In this document: positions 26,841 through 35,368 of the stretch, one piece after another
Position numbering within the stretch: position 1 is the stretch's first letter
How the letters are laid out: each line of letters begins with the position of its first letter
Assembly: GCA_963768775.1 (NCBI GenBank)
Contig: CAVYIY010000003.1
Location: forward strand, 1 to 55,703
Origin: FEN-33 sp963768775
Lineage (GTDB): Archaea; Thermoplasmatota; Thermoplasmata; Methanomassiliicoccales; UBA472
DNA: 55,703 bases
Direction of reading: 5' to 3'
Notes under the pieces: model-generated
Seen by the model: the letters and a program-made list of their open reading frames with translations, nothing else
What the model was told of the DNA's origin: nothing
Database searches by the model: none
Position numbers and translations under genes: made by a program

Positions 26841-28799
26841 TTAATGAACCGGGCTTTCATCCAGCGCGGGCTTCCCCGTTCCTGTCGCCCGAATGAAAAC
26901 GGCATTGACGAACTTCATCTCCTTGCCATAGCCGTCACTGAAGCGGACGTCCTCCCGCTCCACCTTTACCTTGATATCAGTGGCGCGAGCCACTATCAGC
27001 CTCTCGGTGACATGCCTTTCCGCCTGCGTCCTGGCGGAGGAGACCGCCTCCTCCAGATGCGAGTACTGCATCGGAGCGGAGAACTGCCAGAACACCAGGA
27101 ACTTGTCGCCCACGGGAGATATCTCGATGCTGACCGATTCGGTGATCTCGCTGCAGACCGCTCCCACAGCGTTCCCCACGTCGTGGTTCGGGGGGATGAC
27201 CACCCTGGCATCCATCCTCTCTGCCAGCGGTCCGACCAATATCGATGCAGGTGCGCCTATCCCCACTATCGGCCGGTCCAAGGTCGTGCGCAGCGAGAGC
27301 CTGGGGAACATTTTCTCTCCTGCCGCCGCGTGCAGCATCGCCTCCGTCTGTTTCGAGGATGGCATGGGGCCAACGAGGTCCGCCATCGTCTTCTTGATTA
27401 TTTCCTCTCCTATCCGGGTGACGATCCGGGCCATGATCCTTTCCGCCAATGCCTTCGGCTCGGCCTCCATCTTCTGAGCGAGGATATCAAGCCCGATCCT
27501 GGAGGCCTCCACGTCGCCGCTGACATAGTCTCCCCTGACGTGCATGATGTCGGTGGGAGTGAGCCCGGTCCTCAGCAGGTTGCCCCTTTTCAATAGGGAA
27601 TTGATGCTGTCGCGAACCAGCACCACTCCCGGGACGCCGTCCATGGTCTCGTATAGAGTGGATGGACCTTGGCTGGCGATGAACCCATACACCTCGCGCT
27701 CGCTCGCACTCAGATTGGTCAGGTCCGATTTCCCGGTCACGTAGAAGGTGGTGTCCTGGGCCGCCAGCAGCCTCTGGTTGAAATCCTTCTTCATCGAGGC
27801 CGCGATCGCCAACGGGACCACCCGATGCGGCCCGATGAGCAGGTCGCCGTCATCCGCCAGCGAGACCAGCGAATCCCCTCCCAGGCCGCAGGTCCACATG
27901 TCTATGGCCTTCACCCTGGTCCTGAAATCGCCGACCATCGCCCCTTCCACGTCGAGGCGGGGGAAGCCGCCTTCGAGGTAGGCGATGTCCGTGGAGGTCC
28001 CTCCTACATCCACAACGATGCAATCGTCCAGTTGGGCGAGCGCCTTCCCTCCCATCAGGCTCGCCGCCGGTCCGGAGAGGATGGTCTCCACCGGTCTCTC
28101 CTTCGCCGTCTCCAGGCTCATCAGCCCGCCGTCGCCCTTGAAAACCAGTATCCTGGCCTTTATCTTCTTTTGCGAGAGTACGCTAGTTACTGCAGTCAAG
28201 AACTCCTCGATTACCGGCAGCAATTTGGCGTTGAGGATCGCCGTGACGGTGCGCTCCTTGATCCCCAGCTCGCCTGTCAGCGAATGGCCAGTGACCACTG
28301 GAAGAGAGGTTTTCGCTCGAACCATCTCTGCCACACGCTCCTCGTGCCAGGGATTGGCGACGCTGAACATGCCGGAGATCACGATGGCATCGGTCCCCTC
28401 GGCCACATCCGCGATGGCGATGCCTAGCTCCTCCTCGTCCAGCGCCTCCGTCATCCTGCCCAGGGAATCGAACTCCCCTTTGACGAAACGGGCCTTCTTG
28501 CATCCGAGGATCCAGTCGTCACCAGGTTTCCAGCCCATTCCAATCAGGCCGACCTCTCCTCCTTTCCCCGTAAGAATCGAGTTGGTCGCCAGGGTGGTCG
28601 AGAGACCGACCAAGGAGACATCCTTGACGTCGAATCCCCCGCTCTGGATGGCCTGCTCCACCGCCGAGGCGATGCCGACCGACAGGTCATAGTAGGTGGT
28701 GGGCGCCTTCGCCTTGGCGATCACCTTTTTCGTATCCAGATCAACCACGGCGGCATCCGTGAAGGTGCCTCCCGTGTCTATGCCCAATCCAAGAACCAT
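26841..28799 (-). CDS. Hydantoinase/oxoprolinase family protein, HyuA type
   Basis: ATP-dependent hydantoinase A/oxoprolinase family, 652 residues. The N-terminal nucleotide-binding motif GLGIDTGGTFTDAAVVDLDT and the second phosphate motif VVDVGGTSTDIAYLEGG are typical of this actin-like fold. Family members hydrolyse hydantoins or 5-oxoproline, or carboxylate acetone or acetophenone, usually with a HyuB partner. No hyuB-like gene is seen next to it, so the substrate is open. The start is ATG at 28799. It runs convergent to the small acidic gene and downstream of the HEAT-repeat gene, 82 bases away. Confidence 0.87.
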   Translation of the reverse strand: MVLGLGIDTGGTFTDAAVVDLDTKKVIAKAKAPTTYYDLSVGIASAVEQAIQSGGFDVKDVSLVGLSTTLATNSILTGKGGEVGLIGMGWKPGDDWILGCKKARFVKGEFDSLGRMTEALDEEELGIAIADVAEGTDAIVISGMFSVANPWHEERVAEMVRAKTSLPVVTGHSLTGELGIKERTVTAILNAKLLPVIEEFLTAVTSVLSQKKIKARILVFKGDGGLMSLETAKERPVETILSGPAASLMGGKALAQLDDCIVVDVGGTSTDIAYLEGGFPRLDVEGAMVGDFRTRVKAIDMWTCGLGGDSLVSLADDGDLLIGPHRVVPLAIAASMKKDFNQRLLAAQDTTFYVTGKSDLTNLSASEREVYGFIASQGPSTLYETMDGVPGVVLVRDSINSLLKRGNLLRTGLTPTDIMHVRGDYVSGDVEASRIGLDILAQKMEAEPKALAERIMARIVTRIGEEIIKKTMADLVGPMPSSKQTEAMLHAAAGEKMFPRLSLRTTLDRPIVGIGAPASILVGPLAERMDARVVIPPNHDVGNAVGAVCSEITESVSIEISPVGDKFLVFWQFSAPMQYSHLEEAVSSARTQAERHVTERLIVARATDIKVKVEREDVRFSDGYGKEMKFVNAVFIRATGTGKPALDESPVH

Positions 28800-28881
28800 T
28801 GAAGCGCCTCCAGCATGCTAACAGAATCGACATTCCTCACTTAATCCTTGCCTGCGTCCACTATGCCTGCAGGCCAGCGAA

Positions 28882-29488
28882 TCAAGCCTGCGGGATTATC
28901 CCGATCTTGGCCAGGCGCTCCAAGGCGAACCTGGCGCTCTTGCGCACCAGCTCGCTCTTGTCATCGCGCAGTCCTGCTAAGGGCGCCAAGGAGCTCACGT
29001 TCCCCAGGAACAGCTTCTCCGCCAGTCGTCCGATGCTCCAAGCTGCCATGCTTCTGATCTCGAAGCTCTCGTCACCAAGCATATTGTTGAGAAAAGGAAT
29101 CGACCCCTCCCTCCCCATCTGGACGCCGCTGATCTCTCCGATGGCCCAGGCGGCGTTCTCGCGCACCTCCGGGTCCGGGTCGGCCGTGAGCCGCTCCATG
29201 ATGTCCAAGGAATAGTCGCCGGGAAGCTTGTTCTGCGCCATCTTGCCGATGGCCCAGGAGGCCTGCCTTCTGGTGATCACCTCAACGTCCGACAATGCAT
29301 CGAAGATTGCCGAGGGTGAGCAACCCGAAGATGGCCCGGTCCTTGAGTAGCTGGTGCAGCCGATCGAACGCCGCGGACCTCAAATCTCGATCGGCGGAGC
29401 GCAGGTCCTGCTTCAGCTTCTCCATCTCCTCTTCGGTCAGCTGGCAGACCTTCATCAACGAGGCTGGATCGGCATCGGCTCTTGGCAT
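28882..29488 (-). CDS. HEAT-repeat protein, one frameshift
   Basis: Helical-repeat scaffold of about 200 residues after joining two frames. Repeats with the HEAT/PBS-lyase pattern are visible: DRDLRSAAFDRLHQLL, RRQASWAIGKMA, DPEVRENAAWAIGEI, SFEIRSMAAWSIGRL and SELVRKSARFALERL. Removing one A near 29307 joins LLTLG to IFDALSDVEVITRRQ. The start ATG at 29488 lies inside the end of the Cys-rich gene's flank, 5 bases past its stop, so the two are probably co-translated. HEAT proteins of this size mediate protein contacts; no partner can be named from the sequence. Confidence 0.75.
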
Positions 29489-29492
29489 CGCC

Positions 29493-29675
29493 TCACTTCT
29501 TCTCCGGGATGACCGGCTTCTCTTTGTAGAACTCGCAGACGGCGTAGTCCTCCTCGCCCCGGCACATCTCATAGTCTTTTATGGCGAGAACGTCGAGGCG
29601 TATCCTCCTAGCCTTGCAACTGGCGCATCGTCCATCCTTCGCATGCCAAAGGCAATGGACCTTTCCTTCGGCCAT
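29493..29675 (-). CDS. Cys-rich miniprotein, putative metal binding
   Basis: Unrecognised 60-residue protein with five Cys and a His: HCLWHAKDGRCASCKAR at the N-terminus, then MCRGEEDYAVC towards the end, in the pattern C-x8-C-x2-C-x17-C-x8-C. The spacing suggests a zinc or iron-sulfur site. The start ATG at 29675 and a gap of only 4 bases to the HEAT-repeat gene suggest one transcript and perhaps one complex. I cannot place it in a known family. Confidence 0.6.
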   Translation of the reverse strand: MAEGKVHCLWHAKDGRCASCKARRIRLDVLAIKDYEMCRGEEDYAVCEFYKEKPVIPEKK

Positions 29676-29953
29676 CAGCTCTTAATCGCCCCCAACATCA
29701 ATAATCCTGTCGTTGATGTTTTGAAATGGGAACCAGATTCACAACTCCAACTTGGAATGGCAAACACTCGGTATCGCTGCCCATTAAGTCCTCACTCCAG
29801 AACACCCAGATAATGGTAATATTGGGAGTGGTCGCCCTCTTCGCGTTATTGACGGTGGCATTGTTATGTTGCGCGAGCGCAAGGTCAAGAAGTAGAGTGC
29901 CCAAAAGACCAGTTATTCGACGAAATCCCGGGATTGCTTGTGACGGATGGGAG
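29676..29953. other. Non-coding spacer between the Cys-rich gene and tRNA-Val
   Basis: A plus-strand open frame from 29726 contains a hydrophobic stretch but runs through the tRNA and has no family resemblance or good start signal. I see no supported gene here. The promoter of the Cys-rich/HEAT pair should lie at its left end. Confidence 0.45.
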
Positions 29954-30026
29954 TGGGCTCAGCCAGATTCGAACTGGCGAACTTCTGCGTGTCAAGCAGA
30001 CGTCATAACCGCTAGACCATGAGCCC
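29954..30026 (-). tRNA. tRNA-Val (GAC anticodon)
   Basis: Minus-strand cloverleaf of 73 bases. The acceptor arms GGGCTCA and TGAGCCC pair fully, with discriminator A. The anticodon arm TCTGC-TTGACAC-GCAGA shows anticodon GAC, and the T arm GCCAG-TTCGAAT-CTGGC is perfect. No intron and no encoded CCA. Confidence 0.95.
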
Positions 30027-30194
30027 TGTGGGTTCGCAGTATACCTTCATCATAGATATCATTTTCGTCATTGCGCTCAATCGAAGGGAGATACTGGCCT
30101 GTGGCGGTCGCGATATCTGTCTTCGACCTACTCGAAATTAGATTTAGTAGCAACCTTTTAATGCGCCGCCCCGTAATCACGAGATGGGAGAGAA

Positions 30195-30440
30195 ATGCCA
30201 GAGATACTTCTATTCACAAAACCAGGTTGCCAGAAATGCGACTGGGTCAAAGAGCGAATCCCGGAGGGCGTCAAGGTCAACGTGATCAACATGGAGACCG
30301 CCGACGGCATGGCCGAGGCCGCGTTCTACGAGCTCCTGAACAAGCACACGCCGATTCTGGTCGTCGACGACGAGGTCTTCGAGGGAGCGATCAGGATAGT
30401 GGAAAAGATCAGCTCCACGGGCGCGAGAAGCGGCAATTGA
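30195..30440 (+). CDS. Glutaredoxin-like thiol-disulfide protein
   Basis: Small redox protein of 81 residues with a thioredoxin-fold opening (EILLFTKPGCQKCDWVKERIP). The CxxC active site is Cys12 and Cys15, and a cis-Pro motif HTPILVVDDEVFEG lies in the second half, as in archaeal glutaredoxin/NrdH-like proteins. The start ATG at 30195 is preceded by GGGAGAGAAA, a fair ribosome-binding site. It stands 80 bases before kae1 on the same strand. Its partner reductase is not in the window. Confidence 0.82.
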   Translation: MPEILLFTKPGCQKCDWVKERIPEGVKVNVINMETADGMAEAAFYELLNKHTPILVVDDEVFEGAIRIVEKISSTGARSGN

Positions 30441-30519
30441 GGCCGAGAAGTCTCTCCTCCGCCTCTCATATCGTTCTCTTGTGAAAGATTGATTACTTCT
30501 TAGTCGATGGACTGTTGAC

Positions 30520-31503
30520 ATGATCGCGCTCGGCATCGAAGGCACCGCCCACACCTGCGGGGTGGGGATCGTTGACGAAGAGGGGAAGGTGCTCGCCAAC
30601 GAGATGAAGATGTACAAGCCTGAGACCGGCGGCATCCATCCCCGGGAGGCAGCCAACCATCATGCCGAAGTGGTCGTCCCGCTGGTGCTCAAGGCCGTGG
30701 AGGCGGCTGGGATCAAGATGGAGGACATCGACCTGGTGACCTTCTCGCAAGGTCCAGGCCTTGGACCGTGCCTGAGAACCGTGGCCACTGCCGCACGCGC
30801 CCTCGCTTTGACCTTGGAGAGGCCGATAATCGGCGTGAACCACTGCATCGCGCACCTGGAGATCGGGAGGATTAAGACGCCGGCCAAGGACCCGGTGCTG
30901 CTCTACGCCTCCGGCGGCAACACCCAGGTCATCGCCTTCGCCAACGGCCGCTACCGCATCTTCGGTGAGACGCTCGACATCGGCATCGGGAACATGCTGG
31001 ACAAGCTGGGCAGGGAGATAGGGCTCGGCTACTACGCCGGCCCGAAGATCGAGAAGGCGGCGAAGGAGGGCAGCAAGCTGCTCGACCTGCCCTATTCGGT
31101 CAAGGGAATGGACATGGCTTTCTCTGGCATCCTCACCGCCTGCCTGGTGCTCAAGCAGAAGGGGGAGAGCATAGAGGACATCTGCTTCACCGCGCAGGAG
31201 ATCTGCTTCGCCATGCTGACCGAGGTGACGGAAAGGGCGATGGCACACGTGGAGAAGTCAGAGGTGCTCCTTGGCGGGGGTGTGGTGCAGAACAAGCGCC
31301 TGCAGGAGATGGTCGCCCGGATGTGCGCGGACCGGGGGGCGAAGATGTACGTTCCCGACCGGACGCTGTGCATGGACAACGGGGCTATGATCGCTTGGAC
31401 CGGGTTGGTGATGCATCAAGCCGGCGTCAGGATGCGCATCGAGGACACCGTCATCAACCAGCGCTTCCGCACCGACGAAGTCGTGGTGACGTGGCGCGAC
31501 TGA
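30520..31503 (+). CDS. kae1: tRNA N6-adenosine threonylcarbamoyltransferase Kae1 (KEOPS)
   Basis: KEOPS subunit that attaches the threonylcarbamoyl group to A37 of ANN-decoding tRNAs. The 327 residues contain the opening ALGIEGTAHTCGVGIV, the metal-binding NHCIAHLEIG (His-x3-His), the YASGGNTQV loop and LGGGVVQNKRLQEMV. The length is that of Kae1 alone: there is no fused Bud32 kinase domain, although such a fusion is common in several archaeal lineages including Thermoplasmata relatives. Bud32 is not in this window. The stop abuts the convergent DHH gene with no spacer. Confidence 0.94.
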   Translation: MIALGIEGTAHTCGVGIVDEEGKVLANEMKMYKPETGGIHPREAANHHAEVVVPLVLKAVEAAGIKMEDIDLVTFSQGPGLGPCLRTVATAARALALTLERPIIGVNHCIAHLEIGRIKTPAKDPVLLYASGGNTQVIAFANGRYRIFGETLDIGIGNMLDKLGREIGLGYYAGPKIEKAAKEGSKLLDLPYSVKGMDMAFSGILTACLVLKQKGESIEDICFTAQEICFAMLTEVTERAMAHVEKSEVLLGGGVVQNKRLQEMVARMCADRGAKMYVPDRTLCMDNGAMIAWTGLVMHQAGVRMRIEDTVINQRFRTDEVVVTWRD

Positions 31504-32856
31504 TCATCCCGCGGCTTTCTTCGCCTTCTGCTCGCCGACGATCTTGTCCAGTGCGGCGAGGAATTCCTCTTCCTTGCCCTTCGGGATAGTGGCTCCGGCA
31601 GCAACTGCATGCCCTCCGCCGACCCCGCCCACGGCCGCGGACGCCTGCCGCATCGCCGCCGCCAGGTCCACCCCTTTGTCCAGGATGCGGAACGTCGCTC
31701 GCGACGACACCCGGGTCTTGTCCGGATGGCGTGAGAGCACGATCGTCGGCTTTTCGCAATCGCCCACGAACTGCATGGTCAGGCCAGCGAGCACCCCGGA
31801 GAGCGAGGGATTGCTGCTGTAGAAGTACTGCAGGCTGGCCATCTTGCTTATTCCCGTCTTGACCACGGAGGCCATTCCTTCCAGTATCTGGCGCTTGTAC
31901 TCGCCCCTCAGCCCCTCGGCCTTCTGCAGGGCGGCCTGGTCCCCCAGCGCCAGGGCGACCCCGACACCCTCCTGGTCGGTGCGGCCGCAGGCGTTGAGCA
32001 GCTGGGCCAGATCCTCGCCGTAGTACTTCCAGGATGGGAAGAAGTAGCGGTCGGTGATGAGCTCCTCCATTGCGGAGGTGGTGCAGCCCTGCTTGAGAAG
32101 ATGAAGTGCGACCAGCGACGAGAGCTTGCGCCTCTGGTTCTCGTCCAAGGATTCGAGCTTGGCGTCGATAGGGACCCCAGCATCCAGCAGCAGGGCCTTC
32201 GCCCCCTCCGGGTTCCCGGTCACCCCGAGCAGATAGGGGTCGGTGGTCTCGATCAATGAGTCGAGCAGCGCTCCTTCGGGCAAGAGCGAGCCAGGCTGGA
32301 CGACGACCAGCTTGCGCTTCAATCCTTCGTTGAGCAGGTGAAGGTTGATGCCGCTCAGCCCCCGGATGTGCTGCCTGTCCCCCACGATCCCGCCGAACGC
32401 GATGGGGAGCAGGTTCCAGTTGCTCTCGCTCACCGAGACGGCGAACATCATCGCCACCGCGCCGGCGCAGCCCGAGGTCATCCCGTCGATGCCGAAGAGA
32501 TGCGGATTTACGTGCACGATCTTGTCGGAATCGCCGATGGGGGCGTGATGATCGAGAACGATGACGCTGGCCCCGGTCGCCTCCAGCGCCGGAAGGCTGG
32601 ACGAGCCCATGTCCGCCAGGATGAGGCATTTCGCCCCCTCGGCCACTTCCTTGATCGTCTCGTCCTCCAGAGACTTCACCATGGTGAGGTGGAAGCGCTT
32701 GTTCGCCCTGACGAGGACGTTGGCCAGAATGCCCGCGGCGGAGAGGCCGTCCGCGTCGTAGTGCGTGAGCACCCTGACCTCGGAATGCTTGGAAAGCTCT
32801 TCGGCGGCTTGAGATAAACGTAAGAAAAGGGGTTTGGGAAGGACCTCTTCGTCCAT
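31504..32856 (-). CDS. DHH-family phosphoesterase, archaeal RecJ-like
   Basis: Single-strand nuclease/phosphoesterase of the archaeal RecJ-like (GAN-related) class, 450 residues. The DHH domain shows LTHYDADGLSAAG (motif I), ILADMGSS, VLDHHAPIG (the DHH motif) and GIVGDRQH. The C-terminal DHHA1 substrate-binding domain ends in GGVGGGHAVAAGATIP. Archaeal homologues work at the replication fork with GINS/Cdc45-like partners or in repair. The gene lies 6 bases after rps15, an arrangement common in archaea, and convergent with kae1. Confidence 0.92.
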   Translation of the reverse strand: MDEEVLPKPLFLRLSQAAEELSKHSEVRVLTHYDADGLSAAGILANVLVRANKRFHLTMVKSLEDETIKEVAEGAKCLILADMGSSSLPALEATGASVIVLDHHAPIGDSDKIVHVNPHLFGIDGMTSGCAGAVAMMFAVSVSESNWNLLPIAFGGIVGDRQHIRGLSGINLHLLNEGLKRKLVVVQPGSLLPEGALLDSLIETTDPYLLGVTGNPEGAKALLLDAGVPIDAKLESLDENQRRKLSSLVALHLLKQGCTTSAMEELITDRYFFPSWKYYGEDLAQLLNACGRTDQEGVGVALALGDQAALQKAEGLRGEYKRQILEGMASVVKTGISKMASLQYFYSSNPSLSGVLAGLTMQFVGDCEKPTIVLSRHPDKTRVSSRATFRILDKGVDLAAAMRQASAAVGGVGGGHAVAAGATIPKGKEEEFLAALDKIVGEQKAKKAAG

Positions 32857-32862
32857 CCGCCC

Positions 32863-33318
32863 TCACTCGATTAGAAGCTCTGCGGTCTTGAGCGAATACG
32901 TCCAATCCTGAGGCAGGATATCGTTCCGCTTGTAGTACTTCACCAAGCGACGGATCTTCGATTCTATCAATTGGAGATTGCGGTTGTTCGCCATGTCCTT
33001 CTTGTTCTCCTGCATGTGTAGGTTTACGTTGATAGCACGGCGCATCAGGGCCACCATATCATCCGGCAGGGCGGGCTTGATGCCGTTCCCTTCCAGTATC
33101 TCCAGCATGGTCTTGCCGGTGGCAAGGCGGACGCTCGGCACTGCGAATTGGTCCCGGAGAACGATGCCGATCTTGGCGGCGCTCATCCCCTCCTTGGCCA
33201 GTTTGACCACTTTCTGTTCGATTTCATCCTTGGACATCGTTACCCATTCCGGGTTCTCGGTGACCAGGGGTTTCGCGGAGGCGGACTTGCCCCTCCTTCT
33301 TGCATGCATCTTTGCCAT
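32863..33318 (-). CDS. rps15: 30S ribosomal protein uS15 (archaeal S15)
   Basis: Small-subunit protein of 151 residues, with the archaeal/eukaryotic N-terminal extension (MAKMHARRRGKSASAKP... PEWVTMSKDEIEQKVVKLAKEG) followed by the conserved S15 core (RRAINVNLHMQENKKDMANNRNLQLIESKIRRLVKYYKR). The start at 33318 is supported by family N-termini. A TATA box is found about 75 bases upstream. It forms a unit with the DHH gene. Confidence 0.97.
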   Translation of the reverse strand: MAKMHARRRGKSASAKPLVTENPEWVTMSKDEIEQKVVKLAKEGMSAAKIGIVLRDQFAVPSVRLATGKTMLEILEGNGIKPALPDDMVALMRRAINVNLHMQENKKDMANNRNLQLIESKIRRLVKYYKRNDILPQDWTYSLKTAELLIE

Positions 33319-33390
33319 ATGATCATCACTCTGACTGTATGTGGAAGGCGTTTGCTATGGTGGCGAGGTGACCTGCCCATTTGTGTCCTG

Positions 33391-33400
33391 ATATATAAAT
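33391..33400 (-). promoter_or_regulatory. TATA box of the rps15 operon
   Basis: On the minus strand ATTTATATAT stands about 75 bases above the rps15 start, predicting a leader of roughly 45-50 bases. It lies in the spacer between rps15 and the end of the Nudix gene. Confidence 0.55.
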
Positions 33401-33465
33401 TTTGAGCGTGTCAAACGAACGCTCCATTGGCAATCTGGACAAGGGTTGTCTGCTTTCCGCTGGGG

Positions 33466-33843
33466 TCAGGAGAGCGAGCTGCGGAAATGTCCCTTGCTGT
33501 ATCTCGTTCCCCGTTCCTCCTTGGCCCAGGAGAGCAGTTTCTGGTACTCCTCGTCCGCGAATGCCAGCTGCGGCGGCAGGTCGGTGAAGAGGCCCCACTC
33601 CATCTCCGGCTTGGCCAATGGGCACTCCAGGTCGCCAGCGAAGACCGTGCCGTCGCGGTGCTTCATCTGGGCGAAGGGCGCGAAATTGCAGCCGCACTCC
33701 TCCTTGACCTCGCGGATGGCCGCCTGCTCGGCGCTCTCTCCCACCTCGACCTTGCCGCCTGGCATCTCCCAGCCTTCGCGCTTGGGATTGTACACCATGA
33801 CGAACTTGTCGCCGACGAAGGCGATGCTGTAGACCCATTTCAT
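33466..33843 (-). CDS. Nudix hydrolase
   Basis: Nucleoside-diphosphate-linked hydrolase of 125 residues. The Nudix box is visible as GGKVEVGESAEQAAIREVKEECG with the metal-binding REVxEE glutamates. The protein is short, with no extra domain that would indicate a substrate; house-cleaning of modified nucleotides is the usual role. The ATG at 33843 overlaps the fibrillarin stop by 4 bases (ATGA), so the two are co-translated. Confidence 0.88.
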   Translation of the reverse strand: MKWVYSIAFVGDKFVMVYNPKREGWEMPGGKVEVGESAEQAAIREVKEECGCNFAPFAQMKHRDGTVFAGDLECPLAKPEMEWGLFTDLPPQLAFADEEYQKLLSWAKEERGTRYSKGHFRSSLS

Positions 33844-34514
33844 GTCGCTCCCACGGCAATCATCGCATGATCCTTCTCATATGGCTCCAGGTCCAATAGG
33901 TCGAGGACCTCGAAGCCCTCGCTCTCGATGAAAGAAGCGGTCTCGGAGAAGATCGACCTCGGCTCGCGGGTCACGTCCTCGCAACGCGCCTTCAAGGCGA
34001 GCATGCCGGTCTTGGCTCCGAATTCCTTCATGTTCTTGATCAGTATCCCTGCCTGGTTCTTCTGGGCGATGTCCTGGTAGACCACGCCGACGCTCTCGAC
34101 CGCGAAGCGGTACTCTCCCGGTTTCGTCGCATCGCCCAATATCGGAACCATGTTCCTGCGCCGCTCGCAGACCGAGACCAGGTCCCGGAAGGAGCGGGGC
34201 GAGAATTCCACGCAGTAGACCGTGCCTTCAGGGCAGAGGTCGGCCACGTGGCTCGCGGTGGTGCCGCTCGCCGCGCCAAGATAGAGCACGCGCGCGTCCT
34301 TCCCGAAGGGGAACACCGTCCCGCCCAAGCGCACGTAGGCGGCAAGCTTGCTGCGGTTCGGCATCCACTCCCGGTACTCGTTGCCGTCGCTGGTGATCAG
34401 CCTCTCGCCGTACACCGTATCTCCGAGCGCGGAGTTGCGCGTATAGATGCGCTCCCCGTCCCAGTAGACCCCTTTGACCCGCATCTCGACCAATCGAGGA
34501 CCGTCTCCAGTCAT
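33840..34514 (-). CDS. flpA: Fibrillarin-like rRNA/tRNA 2'-O-methyltransferase
   Basis: SAM-dependent methyltransferase of the box C/D sRNP, 224 residues. Motifs: the substrate-facing N-terminal part ending EWMPNRSKLAAYV, the SAM-binding VLYLGAASGTTASHVADL, VYCVEFSPRSFRDL, the VYQDIAQKNQ motif, and the catalytic Lys in LALKARCED. ATG 34514 fits a leaderless start about 28 bases below a TATA-like box; ATG 34484 is an alternative. The partner nop5 is about 10 kb away rather than adjacent, which differs from many archaea where nop5 and fibrillarin form one operon. Confidence 0.95.
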   Translation of the reverse strand: MTGDGPRLVEMRVKGVYWDGERIYTRNSALGDTVYGERLITSDGNEYREWMPNRSKLAAYVRLGGTVFPFGKDARVLYLGAASGTTASHVADLCPEGTVYCVEFSPRSFRDLVSVCERRRNMVPILGDATKPGEYRFAVESVGVVYQDIAQKNQAGILIKNMKEFGAKTGMLALKARCEDVTREPRSIFSETASFIESEGFEVLDLLDLEPYEKDHAMIAVGAT

Positions 34515-34537
34515 GCCGGAGACGGATGGCGCTCAGC

Positions 34538-34547
34538 CTTTTAATGA
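34538..34547. promoter_or_regulatory. Shared TATA element between fibrillarin and the winged-helix gene
   Basis: CTTTTAATGA on the plus strand (TCATTAAAAG on the minus strand) lies about 25 bases above the GTG at 34568 and about 28 bases above the fibrillarin ATG at 34514. One box is thus correctly placed for leaderless transcription in both directions. ACTATATCA at 34552-34560 is another candidate for the minus strand. Confidence 0.45.
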
Positions 34548-34567
34548 TATTCACTATATCATTCCCT

Positions 34568-35023
34568 GTGGCTGAGGAGGACCAGGCCAAGCGGATCGAG
34601 GAGCTGACCAAGCGCATCACCGAGCTAGAGGCGGCGATAAACCAGGTCGCCAAACCCTACTCCGAGGTGGTGCACCAACTGTCCTTGTTCCAGGACACGG
34701 TGCAGAAGTACTTCCGGCTGATGGACCTCTATCAGCGGCACGGCGTGGTCAGCATCGAGATAATCCTGCCGGAGGTCAAGGACCCGATCTCCAGGGACAT
34801 CATGCGCCTGCTTCTGGACAAGCCAGGATCGAATATATCCGAGATCACCGAGGCGCTTCGGGCGCGGAGGGGGAGTGCTTCGCGGCGCATCGTCCGCCAG
34901 CGGCTGGGAGAGCTGCTCGCGGCGAAGCTTGTCGTGGAGAAGGCGGAGAGGATGGAGAAGACCTACGAGATCTCGGAGGAAGTGGTCAAGAGGTGGTCAC
35001 AAGTGCTCGGCCTCTCCAAGTAA
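34568..35023 (+). CDS. Winged-helix protein with N-terminal coiled coil
   Basis: Probable DNA-binding protein of 151 residues. From the GTG at 34568 it begins with a heptad-rich segment (EEDQAKRIEELTKRITELEAAINQV) likely to dimerise, then a linker, then a winged-helix pattern (ISRDIMRLLLDKPGSNISEITEALRARRGSASRRIVRQRLGELLAAKLV) near the C-terminus. An in-frame ATG at 34526 would place the TATA element inside the gene, so GTG is preferred. I cannot name a specific family. It is divergent from fibrillarin and upstream of two small paralogous genes. Confidence 0.7.
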   Translation: MAEEDQAKRIEELTKRITELEAAINQVAKPYSEVVHQLSLFQDTVQKYFRLMDLYQRHGVVSIEIILPEVKDPISRDIMRLLLDKPGSNISEITEALRARRGSASRRIVRQRLGELLAAKLVVEKAERMEKTYEISEEVVKRWSQVLGLSK

Positions 35024-35077
35024 TGTGACCAACAGTTAGCAGTGATAGGATCAAAAATCCAAGGTAAGGTGAAGAAC

Positions 35078-35359
35078 ATGGCTAACAACGAAATGCCGGA
35101 CCCGGAGCAGCTGCGGCAGATGTTCGCGGTGCTCTCGGATTCAGTGCCAGAGCTGCTGGAGAAGATTACCAAGGTGCTCTACGACGCGCAAGAGGGCGCG
35201 AAGTTCGGCACCGCGGTCGCGAGCTTCTACAAGGCGCTCAAGGACGCAGGAATGACGAACGAGCAGGCCTTCGAGCTGACGAGGGAGTACATGAGCAACG
35301 CCTCCCTGGGCGGGATGCTTAAGGGCGTGGTGGGCGGGGCAAGGCGCAACAGCGAGTAG
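35078..35359 (+). CDS. Small conserved-looking protein, tandem copy 1
   Basis: Unrecognised protein of 93 residues from ATG 35078, preceded by CAAGGTAAGGTGAAG as ribosome-binding region. The second half reads KFGTAVASFYKALKDAGMTNEQAFELTREYMSNASLGGMLKGVVGGARR. The segment AFELTREYMSNASLGGMLK resembles ARDLADEYMSAFSVRQLVR in the next gene, so the two are tandem paralogues. Mainly helical, no signal peptide, no clear metal or active-site residues. Confidence 0.62.
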   Translation: MANNEMPDPEQLRQMFAVLSDSVPELLEKITKVLYDAQEGAKFGTAVASFYKALKDAGMTNEQAFELTREYMSNASLGGMLKGVVGGARRNSE

Positions 35360-35368
35360 GATGCTTGT

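Noticed and set aside
29726..30022. 98-codon plus-strand frame with one hydrophobic stretch
   Set aside because: It runs through tRNA-Val, lacks a convincing start signal and has no recognisable motif.
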